Shown here one piece after another: positions 9,081 through 19,689 of a stretch of DNA of 64,000 nucleotides. The stretch lies in assembly GCA_020726505.1 (NCBI GenBank), contig JAHLEZ010000009.1:1612001-1676000 (forward strand), written 5' to 3'. The first letter of the stretch is position 1, and every line of letters starts with the position of its first letter. Source of the stretch: Leptodontidium sp. MPI-SDFR-AT-0119. Its lineage: Eukaryota; Ascomycota; Leotiomycetes; Helotiales; Leptodontidiaceae. The notes below the pieces were generated by a model that worked only from the letters and a program-made list of their open reading frames with translations, searched no databases and was not told where the DNA came from. Made by a program: the position numbers and the translations under genes.

Positions 9081-12000
9081 GCTTGAGAGATATCGAGAGT
9101 CTATATAGACCAGTAAATGAGTGGTGTTAGCAATAAGCAAGTAAACCTAGAATTCCATCCAATGAGAGTTACTAAGAAAAGAAAGAACATAGGTTAAGAC
9201 TACGAGTCTAAGCGTTATTGATTTCAGACAATAGACGAAAAATATCGACAATATTAAGTTGCTTTAGGAAAACCGCGTGTTTTTAAGGTCTAAGTACCTT
9301 AGTGAGACCGTCTACCGGCATATCATTGGTCGAAATCCATTCGAGTTTGACTGTTCCCTTTTCTGTTTCTTGACGGAGCCAGTGTTAATGAATATCAATA
9401 TGTTTGAGCTTAGTGACTAACTTCGGAGCTTCTTTTATCAGAAGTCTAACAGTTTAAAGGTTGTCACAGTTGACTGTTATGTCGGAATTAAGGTCGAGCT
9501 GTAGATATTCGAATACTCGTCTCCACTAAAAGAGCCAAGCGTAGATGTGGGAAAGAGCTAGGAGCTCTGCTTCAGTTAATGATGTTGTGACTGTCCGTTG
9601 GAGAACACAGAACTAGTCGATACATCCTCCGAATAGTTGGAAAAGGCCACCCTCTGTACTCCATCTTCGTACTGAATTATTAGCGAATGAAGTATCGCTA
9701 GCTGCAAGAAAGATAGGTGGATTTTCCTTGAGAGAACCGTATTCTAGAGCGTAGGTTTTAGTAGAGTTCAAGTAAGCTATGCACTAGTCGGCCGCTTCTT
9801 GGTGTTCTGGGCCAGGATTTTGTAGAAATTTAGAGAGCTTTTGGAGTGCTCTAGAGTAGTCAAGTCGAGTGATCGTTGCTGGGTAGCCGATTGAGCCGAC
9901 CTTACGTTGATACAGGTGTTTTTCGTGTACCGTGGCTTCTCCATCAAACCTAGTAAGTGCCTTTTCAGGGGATAAAGGGACCTTGGCTTTCCGGTGCTCC
10001 AAGTTGAAGGTACGAGCGATTTTAGTGATATAAGAGTCTTGATAGAGCCAAATTCGGTGGTGTATTCGATCCCGTAAAATCCGGATCCCTAGGAACCATC
10101 TGAGTTCACCGATTTCCCGGAGCTTGAATTGTGACATAACGCTAGTCCGAAAGTTCTTATAAGCTTGTCCGTCTAAAGAGTAATACAAAACAACGATGTC
10201 GTCAACATAAAAGAAGACGATCAACTTATTACTAGTAAACAGACAGGCGCACTCAGGGACTAGTTTCAAGCCAAGCTTTCCCATAGTCCGGCACAACAGT
10301 TCGAACCAGAGGAGTGGGGAGACTCGTAAACTATAGAGAGTACGAAGAAGTAAAAGTACATGTCCGGGGACACTATATCTAAGAGGGAGTTTAATCTAAA
10401 CCTTCTTGTTCAGCTTTACGTTAGGAAAAGCATTAATAGCATCAAATTACTTAGCCTCTAGATTAAAGTAAGCTGCAATAGCCATCAGGAATCGAAAGAC
10501 ACGTGCCGCTAAAGTAGTTACATAAGTCTCTTCGTCCTACTTTGGCTAAAGATCCCCACGAACCACAAGTCGGGCTTTGTATTTAAGAAGATAACCCTCT
10601 TTATCAAATTTGTAAGTAAATACCCACTTAGTTAGAATAACAAATCCTATAACTTTAGATTCCGGAACTTAGACAAATGTGCCTCTTTCGTAAAGGTCTC
10701 CATATTTAAGCTTAATTACTATAATGAACCCTTCTCGATGGTCGTGATTTAGTATTTCTGTTTAATTAGAAGGCTCAGGCGGGAGCTTAGCCTAGTAGAT
10801 TCGGGCCCGTTAATAGTTAATATTAGTAGCAAAGGCAACATAGTAGGCTAAGTTGAAATAGAGGTTTTTCAGACTAACAGTATATATCTCCTAAAGATCC
10901 TTCCGTCTAGAAGATCGAGTTTGTAACCTTGTGCTACTATCAGCTGTAGTTGGAGTTAAATACTCTTGACGCGTTTTAACTCTAAGTTCAGGCGTAGATT
11001 CAGGAGACAGTCGAAGAGTTCCTAGACTATGCTCAATTCCATAGCCACTATCGACAACAATCGTATCGTTATGTGAGTCCAAGGAGAGTTCTGGGGAAGG
11101 TATTAGAAGATCAGGGCCTAGGTCTAGTAGTCGAATAGGTGGTTCAACATTAACTTTATCTTTTATCCCTTCAAGCGATTTCAACTCAAGTGGTTAAATG
11201 AGCTCTTTAGTGATATTTTCGAAGGATATATCTTGCTAATAGCGTTGAGATTCATCAAACGTCACGTCACGAGCACTAATAACTCGAGAGAGTGTTAGAA
11301 CCCAGATTCTGAAGATGTTTGACGATTCGTAGCTAACTAAATAGCCAATGTGAGTCTTTAGTTTAAGCCTGTCGAGCTTGTCACGGTTGTGTTTAAGGGC
11401 ATAAGCCCTATATCCGTAAGCACGGATATAAGCAAACTTAGGTTGTGGCGATAGAATACTAGCAAGCTACTAAAGCTTTCTAAGAAGTGATTGCTACCTA
11501 AGGCGTCTAGTAAGAGATCTATTGAGTATATACGCTACTGCCGCGTAATACTCGTCCCACATTTGTTGAGGAAGATTGCCTGCTGACTTAAGCTTTGCCG
11601 CCCTAATCCCTAGCACCCCCCTAGATTTCTTAGTAGCGCCGTTTTGTACATGAACATCTAGCGCAGAAACTTTAACCGTAAGCCCAGTTTCGGTAATATA
11701 GTCGTTCTATTCATCACTTGCAAGGAGTGAGACTTAACCGTCTAATCGTATAACAATGACTTCGAAGTTCTAGCGTCGCTTATATATATTAACACATTTC
11801 CTAATATGGCTAATAAGGTCTCTAGCTTTAGTGCTATAGACACGCTCTACGTAGTAAAAGCCAAGAAAGTCGTCATATATATAAGAGACAAAGCCGTCCC
11901 TCATTAGAATAACATCCCAACACAGCCTATAGAAAGGACGATGAGCACGTATAGGGGTACGTCGAGAAATAAGCTGTTTTGCATCGTGTTGCTTGTAGAT

Positions 12001-13972
12001 CAGGCAGCTAGGGTCATGCTCCCCCTTCACGGCTTTAATATCAGAGCAAGTATCCGGAAGGTGTTTTAATACTTCAGCATATGTGTAACCCGTTCGGTCG
12101 TGAGCCTATTATATTATCCAAATGGCCTTTAGAAGTAGTGTCCTTAACGAGTTTACAGGGTAGACTGTAGTTACTAGGTTATACTCTAGAACCTATTATT
12201 CACAGATCCGGCGAGTTTTCCCAATTATTATACCCCCGTATTTAAGGCACATGTTTTTAGAGTCCTAATAGATTTGCTTGTCAAAGAACCGGTTATAGCT
12301 CACTGTGTTTATTATAAAGGTTAGAATAAACTTAACGTTATAGAGGAGCCAAGGTCTCTTCCCATCAGGAGTTCCCTCACATTCCAAAGTGATCTTAATT
12401 GTCCTATAACCCTCGATTTTGACTAGGTTATTGCCTGTAACAAGGATGTCATCTTCTACTGCTAGGGTGAATTCAATAAACCTTAATCTATTATTACACA
12501 CGTGTTCCGTAGCTCCAGAATCTAGAATATAACTGTTACGTAGAGCGAGGTGCAGCCTATTAGTTAAATAAGATTAAGGAGAGAAAGTTGTGCAGCCCAT
12601 AGGCAATGGGTTTGCCGTCTCTAGCGAAGAAGGTAGTTAGTCAGATTTTAACAGGTTATAGTGTTTATCCCGAATCCTCTAGAGTATAGTAGTAATCCTA
12701 GAATTCTTCGATTTCTTCTCTTCGATCAGCTTGTGAATCGAGTCATCGATCTTAAAGCCAGTTAGGCGATTCCATTCGAAGATATGTGGACACTTAGACC
12801 AAGGGTGCTCGGATGAACCGCAGAGACAGTTTCTCTTCTTTCCATCCTTGTCTTTTCTATTAAGTGTAGGCGTGAGAGTGGTAAAAGGAGCAGTAGGCGT
12901 ATCAATAGTGTACACAGTTCTACGGCCAGATTGACGGGTGGTATTAATGCGTGTATTGCGGTGCCAAGTTCGATAGACCTTGAGTACAGAGCGAAAGTCC
13001 AAATCAGCTCCTTTAGCTTACTTGACTGAATAGGATTCAGCGAATAAAGGAGAGATCTGCTTAAGAGCGTTGAGAAAGTGCAACACCGGCTAACTGCCCT
13101 AAACATCAGGAATATTGAGTTTAAGGCATTCGTTATACGTCGTTTCCCACTTTTAAAGCCATTTATCCGTATCGATGACTTTTGCTGACTTGGTAAGGCT
13201 GGTCCATATAGCGTGAAGTTCCATCATGCGAGCGTGGTCCGTCTATTTGAACTTATCCCGTAGCTTGACTATTACAGCATGTGTAGTTTCTCCTCTAGTG
13301 TAGATAAAGTGTCGAATTATAACGGTCCTTTGAATCTCTATACGCACCTTAGTAATAGCTTCGGTGTATTTGCGGTAGATTCTCTTCTCGTTATCGTATT
13401 CCACATTCATCTAGCGGAGTTGTTCTCTTTCATTGGTATCCAGGTCCAAATAGGTCGTGGGCCGAGGTATTCCAAGTGGATTAAGAACAGTAGGCTTAAT
13501 CATTTCCGGTGTAAGTCGAACGGGAGCGACTGGAAGTCCTAGATTAAGAACGTCAGGATTAATATACCGCTTGACTCTATATTCGTCTACAATAATAAAG
13601 ATATATTCCGACCAAGGGAGCTAGTCCTTTTCCGAATCTAGAATTGGGATATTTTTTAGTTAAGTTATTGATGCCATAGTTGAGTAGATAGCACAGTTGT
13701 TTTGATACTGAAATTAGACAGGCACGTTCTTATACTAGTCTAGTAGACGTGGTATGGTCGATCTGGTTGATTAGAACGTTGTTAAGAATCCAAGTGAAAG
13801 TATTAGAGAGTTGAATCGAGCTGAGTATTGCGCCCGTAGGGTTGACAGTAGGCTGTGTAGGGAAGGTTATAAAACGTGATAAATAGATGTGTTTACAAGA
13901 TACGTTCTGAACTAAGAAGCTAGTATAACGTGATAAACAACGAGTTTACAATAAACGTTTCGAACCAGTTAG

Positions 13973-13991
13973 AGCAAGCGGGGCTCATAAC
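13973..13991 (-). other. Primer-binding site resembling initiator tRNA-Met anticodon arm
   Basis: Directly inside the 5' LTR the plus strand reads AGCGGGGCTCATAAC, which resembles the anticodon stem-loop of eukaryotic initiator tRNA-Met (loop CTCATAA with anticodon CAU). The element's own strand is therefore complementary to the middle of the tRNA, not to its 3' CCA end. This is the half-tRNA priming known for Drosophila copia and yeast Ty5. Confidence 0.65.
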
Positions 13992-14162
13992 TGTCAGTTG
14001 GCGGGATTGTGAGCAGTAAACAGTATTCTACTGATTAATTAAGACTACAGCTGTAGATGCTTTATATAAGCCATCTGAACGATAGGCAGCCATAGGCTCC
14101 AATACTATAAGCTAGGTAGAAATGATACTCATGACTCATCATGTGACTCATACCAATCAACA
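13992..14162 (-). repeat. Right LTR of copia element (5' LTR in element orientation)
   Basis: This 171-bp repeat is nearly identical to 8899-9069. It starts TGTCAGTTGG and ends CAATCAACA, followed by TCTGT at 14163-14167. Confidence 0.92.
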
Positions 14163-14462
14163 TCTGTCACGTATATCCTGCGCCTGCTTAAGCCTCTGCT
14201 TAGTTCGAAAGTGCTGTCCGGCCAGCCACATCCGTCCAAGATCGAAGTGAAGAAAGAAGCAGAGGATGCTTTCAATAGATTCGTAGAGCGCAGGATGAAG
14301 GGGCTGGTGTATACGCCTGATATCAGCACTTGGTACATTGACAAGCGGACGGGGAAGAATCATCTCGTCTGGCCGGGAAGCCAGCTGGAGTTTTGGTGGT
14401 CGAGGTGCGTCGAGATAGTCCGCTGGACTGATTTTGTGCTTTCGAAGGAGAAGACGACTTGA

Positions 14463-14993
14463 GAGTTTCTGCTTTTGAGTTCTCGGGGTCTCGGGAGGCA
14501 TAGTCGCTCAGACATACTTTCCATGAAGAAGTCCTTGAAGAAGAGACAAGTCTCATCTTGACAGCCAGAAACAACTGTCATTTGAACGGCATGGGATCAG
14601 AAGAGTCTCACTCAAAGTGGATCGATCTTCGTCGGCCGGGAAGTATTGACAATCCAAGTGAACTGTAGCACTGGATATATTGGAAGATCATGAAGAAGTG
14701 GAGCTTACCGATTGCATACAATGCTTTGAGCTTCTCATTTCTTACGTTTAAAAAGTTCTGATGTCGTACCTTTTGGAAAGACACCGAGAACATCCAGCTC
14801 AAGAAAGAGGGCCTGCTTCGAGCACCGTGATGGTTATTGGCCAGATCTTGACTTTCCCTAGGTTATGGGCACAGCATAATAGGACAAAAGTTCTGATACA
14901 TCCATACATCTGTTCTACGGCTGTCTAGTAGGTAAAGTTTCTCGTCTGTGCAAGGAACAGATCTCCTTCCTTGTCATGCAGAACACAACCATG
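14463..14993. other. Intergenic stretch, nothing recognised
   Basis: This lies between the convergent 3' ends of the broken monooxygenase and the second acr2 gene. Only short frames without motifs are seen. Confidence 0.5.
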
Positions 14994-15676
14994 TCACCTC
15001 CACACCGCAGCATCATACTCGACCATCATCCTTACGTATTCATCTCCCGCCGTAGCCCAACCTTTGATTCCACGTTCTAGCGTGCGGCTCTCCATCTCGA
15101 TATTGTGCTGCTCCTTGATATAGTCTGCGAACCATCCCGCGGCGCGGTTGCCGCGACCGCGTGAGGAGCCTGCAATGCAAAAACTCAGTCAGCGCTACTT
15201 GCTCGCAAAAGAGCTAGAGGAGTAATGCAATAACGATATGGTCGATCACATATTCGCAGAGCATATGGACTTACCGCAGTACCAGATCACAATTCGAACG
15301 CCGGCGGTTGAGAGGAGAGTGTATATTGAAGGGATCGTTGGATAGAGAGATTGCGCCGGAAGATTAATGGATCCGCAAATTGTACCGCCCTGCTCATGTC
15401 AGACCTCTAGTCCGATCTATCCATGTATCTTGAAGATCCCAGATAAATCATTACTATGGCAAGTAGCCTGATAGTGAGAGCAGTGGGACCTACCTCGAAG
15501 TCCGTCCTCCGAAGATCTACAAGAACAAAGTCTTTTCCAGCTACATTTCCTTCGGACATCCATGAGAGGAGGTCTTCGCAAGTGATGACTGCCGCAGTAG
15601 TCTTTGGTGCTGGGTAGGCCGCATGCCATGGCTTCTCTGGGACGGGGTCGCCGACACTGGGACTGCTTGTTGCCAT
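14994..15676 (-). CDS. acr2: Arsenate reductase, Acr2/Arr2-type (copy 2)
   Basis: Exons 15676-15494, 15389-15275 and 15169-14994 are 183, 115 and 176 nt, exactly the lengths of the copy at 3008-3691, and give 157 residues. The protein begins MATSSPSVGDPVPEKPWHAA and keeps the rhodanese strand FVLVDLRRTDFE and the C-x5-R loop YCGSSRGRG. Differences from copy 1 are scattered substitutions such as SEGN for GGK and IVIWYC for NVIWYC, with no stop or frameshift, so both copies look functional. The promoter block at 16010-16033 is also shared with copy 1, so the duplication included upstream DNA. It lies in inverted orientation relative to copy 1. Increased arsenate reduction capacity is a likely effect of the duplication, but that is inference. 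Confidence 0.92.
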
Positions 15677-16009
15677 CTCGGCGGAGGAGGGAGGAGGCAG
15701 CTGTTGAGCAATAATTGACAATTGTGGTATAGTTATCTTGCTGCACAAGTATGATCTTGTCAAGTCGTGGATCAAGGAAGAGAGTGATAGATGTCTCCAA
15801 GAGAAAAGAGGAGCCTAAATTTCTCTGGACCTGCCTGCCTGATCTTCCACTCTAAAGGACACGACAGTTAAACTGATGCGCGTTGTGCTTTGGGAAAGAT
15901 ACTTTTCTTCCAAAGCTTCTGCCCAGCTTCAATTGAAACGTGAAAACGTGATATAATTGCGGAAGGCGATGCGATATGGAAAGGGGGAGTTGGCACTCGC
16001 TTTACCAAG

Positions 16010-16033
16010 ATGTCACTGCCTCGCTTTGATTGG
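16010..16033. promoter_or_regulatory. ATGTCACTGCC-ATTGG composite motif upstream of acr2 copy 2
   Basis: ATGTCACT at 16010-16017 and ATTGG at 16029-16033 are separated by 11 nt, about 335 bp upstream of the acr2 start at 15676. The whole block, GATGTCACTGCCTCG then TTTGATTGGCT, matches the reverse strand of 2625-2648 with two or three changes. Confidence 0.6.
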
Positions 16034-16126
16034 CTTGTAGCATACTGCTGGATAAGTGGGTCTCTGGTGAGCCTCGCCCACTCAAATTAACCTGATATCA
16101 AGGATGACGTTGAGTGAGATCTGGGT

Positions 16127-16675
16127 TTGAAGGTTTCGGAACTGAAGAGGGTCAGAGATGTGATCTGGAATTTGATCGACAAAATGGAGAAGTCGCGGAA
16201 AGCTGCTGATGTGCGGGAGCTTTCAGAGTCTCAGGAGGTTTGGACGCCGCCAATTGTGAGAATTATGGGTGTTTTGACGGGCGCAAAATACCGAGGGCAG
16301 GCATATCACAAATCTATATTCAGGTTTGGCAAGATGACAGTGATATTGACACGGCTTCTTGACCGCGATCATGCAAGGCCGGCGATACAGTTGCGAAGGG
16401 AGTCTGGGGTATATTTAGATCTCCCCTTTCGCCTGAATCATTCAGAAAGTTTCCCGCATCTCCACGGCAGTGAGACAGCGATGTGCACCGATTGCCTCAA
16501 GGCTGTAATTGTGATTGAAAATGCTGACCAAGCGATATTTGAAATACATCGACACGTTGAAGGAATGAGTTGCCAGTGCCAAAAATCAGCAAACTGTTGG
16601 CGGCGTACAGAGATGCCATGGGTGTTTATTCTACACACTATCGAACTCCTCCCCTTCAAGAGTCTCAGATGTTGA
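16127..16675 (+). CDS. Uncharacterised open frame, doubtful
   Basis: An open frame of 182 codons starts from a TTG at 16127, so a first exon or another start is needed. The translation has a mixed charged N-terminal part (KRVRDVIWNLIDKMEKSRKA) and a cysteine-containing C-terminus (CTDCLK, CQCQKSANC). I do not recognise a domain. It overlaps the 3' end of the phosphate transporter (stop at 16665) tail to tail. It could be a fragment of a fungal transcription factor or a chance frame. Confidence 0.25.
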   Translation: MKVSELKRVRDVIWNLIDKMEKSRKAADVRELSESQEVWTPPIVRIMGVLTGAKYRGQAYHKSIFRFGKMTVILTRLLDRDHARPAIQLRRESGVYLDLPFRLNHSESFPHLHGSETAMCTDCLKAVIVIENADQAIFEIHRHVEGMSCQCQKSANCWRRTEMPWVFILHTIELLPFKSLRC

Positions 16676-18595
16676 CCGCACGGGATCCGGTTGTCACTTC
16701 CTTTCCCCCTTCCTCGGGTTCGTTTTCTCTCTCTCCTTCAGTCTCAGGCAGAGACATGGGAGCGGCTCGCACATACTCTTCCTCTCCAGACAATTCCTCA
16801 AGAGACCTTCTAGCAGTCTCCGGAATCAGGAACGTGGTAAGCAGGCCTAACACCATGAAGAGTGCAAAGACTTGTATGACATGGTTCAACCAGGGAGAGC
16901 AGGCCGCGCCGGAACAAGACTTTGGTGCTCCGTGAGTGCGGAGAGGGTCAAACACGGCTTGAGCGAGGATTGAGCCTACTTTGCCGGCCGCAGCAGAAAT
17001 TCCGTGGGACGTTGATCTATACCGGGTAGGGAAGCATTCCCCAGGGGCGATGAAGGTGGTGGTGTTAGGACCTGGCGGTAGAGGTTAGCATACTGGCGAT
17101 CGATGATTGCGTAGCTGGTGTTACCAAATTGAATGAAAAACTGAGCAAAGTACAATGATTGCGAAAATTGCATGTGATGACAGTTGGTGGTAAGCAAATC
17201 CAAGAACTGTGAAAAGGATCGTTAAGACAACGAATCCCATGATCTGGATCGGCTTTCGGCCAACAGTGTCGCAAAGTGCAACAGTGAACCAGTAGCCGGG
17301 GACAGTTCCTGAACAGACAATGATCAAGTTTCCTACAGCATTATTATATAACACTTTATAGACGCTTGATCCTCCGGAGTATCCTATGGCTGTGAGGATG
17401 ACTGAGTTATTAAGATCAAGGCCACAGAACGCAATGTCTAAGAAGAACCATGAGCCGGCGGTTCCTACCAGGATCTTGGCATTCTTCCACTTGCTATAAT
17501 AATTTTTGAAATCTTTGAAGCTGGCTTTTGGAGTTTCGATTCGTGCTGCATCTTGTTGAAGTGTTTGGACATGTAGCAGTCCGTCGACCTGTCCTTGGCT
17601 TTGGCCAGACATATAAGCCCGAGCATCAGCTGTACCATGTTCCATATCGCGGGCAACATCGAAGGTATACCGAGGGGTCTCCGGAATAGTCAGGCGGTAG
17701 TAGAGAGCGATACAACCCGGGACCGCACCAAACCCGACTATAATTCGCCACATCTTGTCTACTGCTAGTACACACGCATGGTCGCATTGACCAATTTTGG
17801 GAGAGGTGATCAGAGAGTTTTTGAAGCCGGCCGTCACAATCAGGGCAATCAAAGCTGCTACCAATTGTCCAATGCCTTGCATGGCAAATACCGATCCCAT
17901 CATAGCGCCGCGCCATTTTGTTGTAGCAAACCTGAATCAATCAGTACGAGAAACACAACAGCCACGAATGGTGCTTACTCCGAAGTGATGATTGATGACA
18001 ACGGGCAATCACCGCCAATACCAACACCCATGACGACACGCCAGAATATAAGGACCCCAACGATGCTCATCGACTGGGAGTCCGATGAGAGCGTTTGCGC
18101 CATTGTTGCGACGATAATTATCATCAGCTCGATTCCGTACATTTTTTTCCGACCGACAATGTCCGCGAGTGTGCCGAATGCAAATTGGCCAATAACTGTC
18201 CCGCTGGACGTCGCAACTTTGAGAGCGGTATCAGAGCTCGAGGGGATAGCACCAGGGTTGAGCTCTGCCGTCTGCCAGTAGACAAGGCCCAGCATTCCGC
18301 TAATCATATTGATGGCAAAGAGCTGTCCTTGTGTTAGTTACAATTACCCTGGACTACGCAAAGGAAAACGTACGTCGTAGGCATCAGTGAAGAATCCAAC
18401 ACCGGCGACAACGCAAGCGCGAACATGGTACCACCCAAATGGAGCGGAGTCAATGTCAGCCAGTGCCAGACGGCGACGTTCGTTGGGATCGGCAATATGT
18501 GCATAATCTGCTTCGTAGTTGTGGAAGGCGCCATTTCCGCCATGAGTATGTGGAGGGCTCATGATGGCTTGGCCAAGATTGGAGATTGAAGACAA
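16665..18595 (-). pseudogene. PHO84-like inorganic phosphate:H+ symporter with a one-base frameshift
   Basis: Exons 18595-18374, 18322-17979, 17931-17125 and 17071-16665 follow good splice signals. Together they sum to 1,780 nt, one base more than a multiple of three. The product resembles fungal PHO84/PHS symporters: [10 protein letters not shown] then LFAINMISGMLG, GVGIGGDCPLSSIITSEFA, FATTKWRGAMMG, and near the end GPNTTTFIAPGECFPTRYRS. The frame shifts between AYHQLSSHAIFA and LYFAQFFIQFG, near 17,155-17,167, close to a run of four A (T on the coding strand), so one extra base is the simplest reading. High-affinity phosphate importers also take up arsenate, which explains a place in this cluster. 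Either the gene is dead, removing an arsenate entry route, or the extra base is a sequencing error. Confidence 0.82.
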
Positions 18596-19120
18596 GCTTT
18601 AGTGACGGTTGGTAGCCTAGGAACCCTCCTTGGAATTGCTTTATCTGTGGATCCGAGAATTGCGAGAGTACTCAGGCTTATGTACCTTAAAGGAACTCCA
18701 TAGCATGCTGCAGAATCGCTAGTTTCTCAGCTTGGCGCCAATTTGGTCAAGTGCAAGAAATCCGTCGAGGTGAGGTTGATTGGCTCATCAGCATTTTGAT
18801 CCGATCTCGAGAGATAAGTCCGTCAGAAGGAAAGAAAGTGTAACCGTGGCGGCCCTCGACCAAAGACACCAATAAATCTAGGATTCTTGGAAACGTGCTC
18901 GTTATCTTGGATGCGAATAAGCTTGGGCTCTCAGACAACGTGCTCCACTAAGTAGTCTTTGACTTGGACCCTTCACTTTCCCAGAGTTCCTTCGAGCGTC
19001 GATTGATGGCGGGCTGGGGTGTTATTCCTCATCGCTCGCGTGACAGCCGTGTACTCGAACTCTGGGGCCATTTGGCGTGTCGATCTGGCAAGGGAGTAAC
19101 CTTTGCTTCCTGCAGCGAAG
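18596..19120. other. Promoter side of phosphate transporter, nothing recognised
   Basis: This is the left half of the divergent intergenic region between the transporter (start 18595) and the bHLH gene (start 19690). No gene is supported here. Confidence 0.45.
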
Positions 19121-19445
19121 ATGTCACTGCGTTATGGTTATTGGCTTATTATTAACTGAGTATGTTCAACGTTCTGATCACAGCTCGACAGCCATGACTT
19201 ATCTGGGAAGGATATTCATATTCGGCATGTCACTCTCGCGAGATTACTGGTCCCCATTACTTGAAATGAGGTGTCACCACTGTGTGACAATTAGCTCCCC
19301 ATTCTTGGGATTGCTCCTTCCTCGCAACTTGTGTGACAGCCGTAGTTCAATTCGAGGCGTGGAATTAAAGGGGGTTGTTTGGGTTCCCTTTAGCGAGGAA
19401 ATCAGCTTTCGCTTCGCAACCGGGTCACTGCGTTGTTCTTATTGG
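19121..19445. promoter_or_regulatory. Two composite TGTCACTGC-ATTGG motifs between phosphate transporter and bHLH gene
   Basis: The first motif has ATGTCACT at 19121-19128 and ATTGG at 19140-19144. The second has GGGTCACT at 19422-19429 and ATTGG at 19441-19445. Both have exactly 11 nt between the parts, as in the two acr2 promoters. Further ATGTCAC (19227-19233), GTGTCACC and GTGTGACA copies lie between them. The region separates two divergent genes and may act on both. Confidence 0.6.
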
Positions 19446-19689
19446 CTCGCAATTCTCTGGGCTTTGTCACTTCAGCCCCAACCCAACCTCCACCGACTTT
19501 CACGACCACCACATTTGCTGGGCAAATCGCCGGTAAAGCAGTGATTACTCGGTCAGGCTTTCGAGAGCAGACTTGCAATAAAAGGTATCGTAGGTATGTG
19601 ATCACTTCTGTTGCTCGTTGTGGTTGACATATTCATCACGTCGATACGCACGCTCGTTCTAAGGAAACTCTGTACACGCGAGCAACAGG

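Larger units (their letters stand above)
8899..14162 (-). mobile_element. Ty1/copia LTR retrotransposon, decayed, in monooxygenase gene
   Basis: The element is 5,264 bp, bounded by 171-bp LTRs (8899-9069 and 13992-14162) that begin TG and end CA, with TCTGT duplicated outside. Coding is on the minus strand in Ty1/copia order. A gag zinc knuckle CLCGSSEHPWSKC lies near 12,780-12,830. A protease motif DSGATEHV is near 12,500-12,526, and integrase-like sequence runs over about 11,260-12,060. Reverse transcriptase with FYVDDIVV is near 10,200, followed by FLGIRILRD, and RNase H near 9,540-9,660. Many TAG and TAA codons interrupt every domain, so it cannot encode its proteins. The LTRs differ at only two places I could see, both C-to-T/G-to-A transitions, which suggests a fairly young insertion mutated by RIP. 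It is antisense to the host gene. Shorter open frames in 8,900-14,160 are remnants of this element, not genes. Confidence 0.93.
7377..14462 (+). pseudogene. Baeyer-Villiger-type flavin monooxygenase, broken by frameshift, stop and copia insertion
   Basis: The gene starts MNSPRVPSDVIIIGAGMSG, the FAD-binding Rossmann motif, with a first intron inside it. Further exons carry GNDIGGTWSKNTYPNLSCD, then the type-I BVMO fingerprint FRGRIFHSSDW (FxGxxxHxxxW), then VVVVGNGASA, the NADPH Rossmann motif. Three lesions are visible. Near 7762 one base is missing, since the frame shifts from KPEIL to GYIKRVAQHLQSH. At 7857-7859 a TAG stands in frame where a tryptophan codon would fit. After GHSTLLGIENS, at 8898, the copia element interrupts the gene. 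The C-terminal part resumes at 14168 and ends at 14462; with the element and one TCTGT removed the frame continues exactly. Such enzymes oxidise carbonyl or heteroatom substrates using NADPH and oxygen. The substrate is unknown, and a link to arsenicals rests on location only. Confidence 0.88.

Noticed and set aside
13973..13991. tRNA gene fragment (initiator Met)
   Set aside because: Only the anticodon-arm part is present and it lies exactly beside an LTR, so it is a primer-binding site.
14993..14999. TGTCAC motif at the 3' end of acr2 copy 2
   Set aside because: It overlaps the stop-codon region and is not in a promoter. Probably coincidence.
18964..19605. Protein-coding gene between phosphate transporter and bHLH
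   Set aside because: The 155-codon frame has no motif, and the DNA holds four or more promoter motifs. Read as regulatory DNA.
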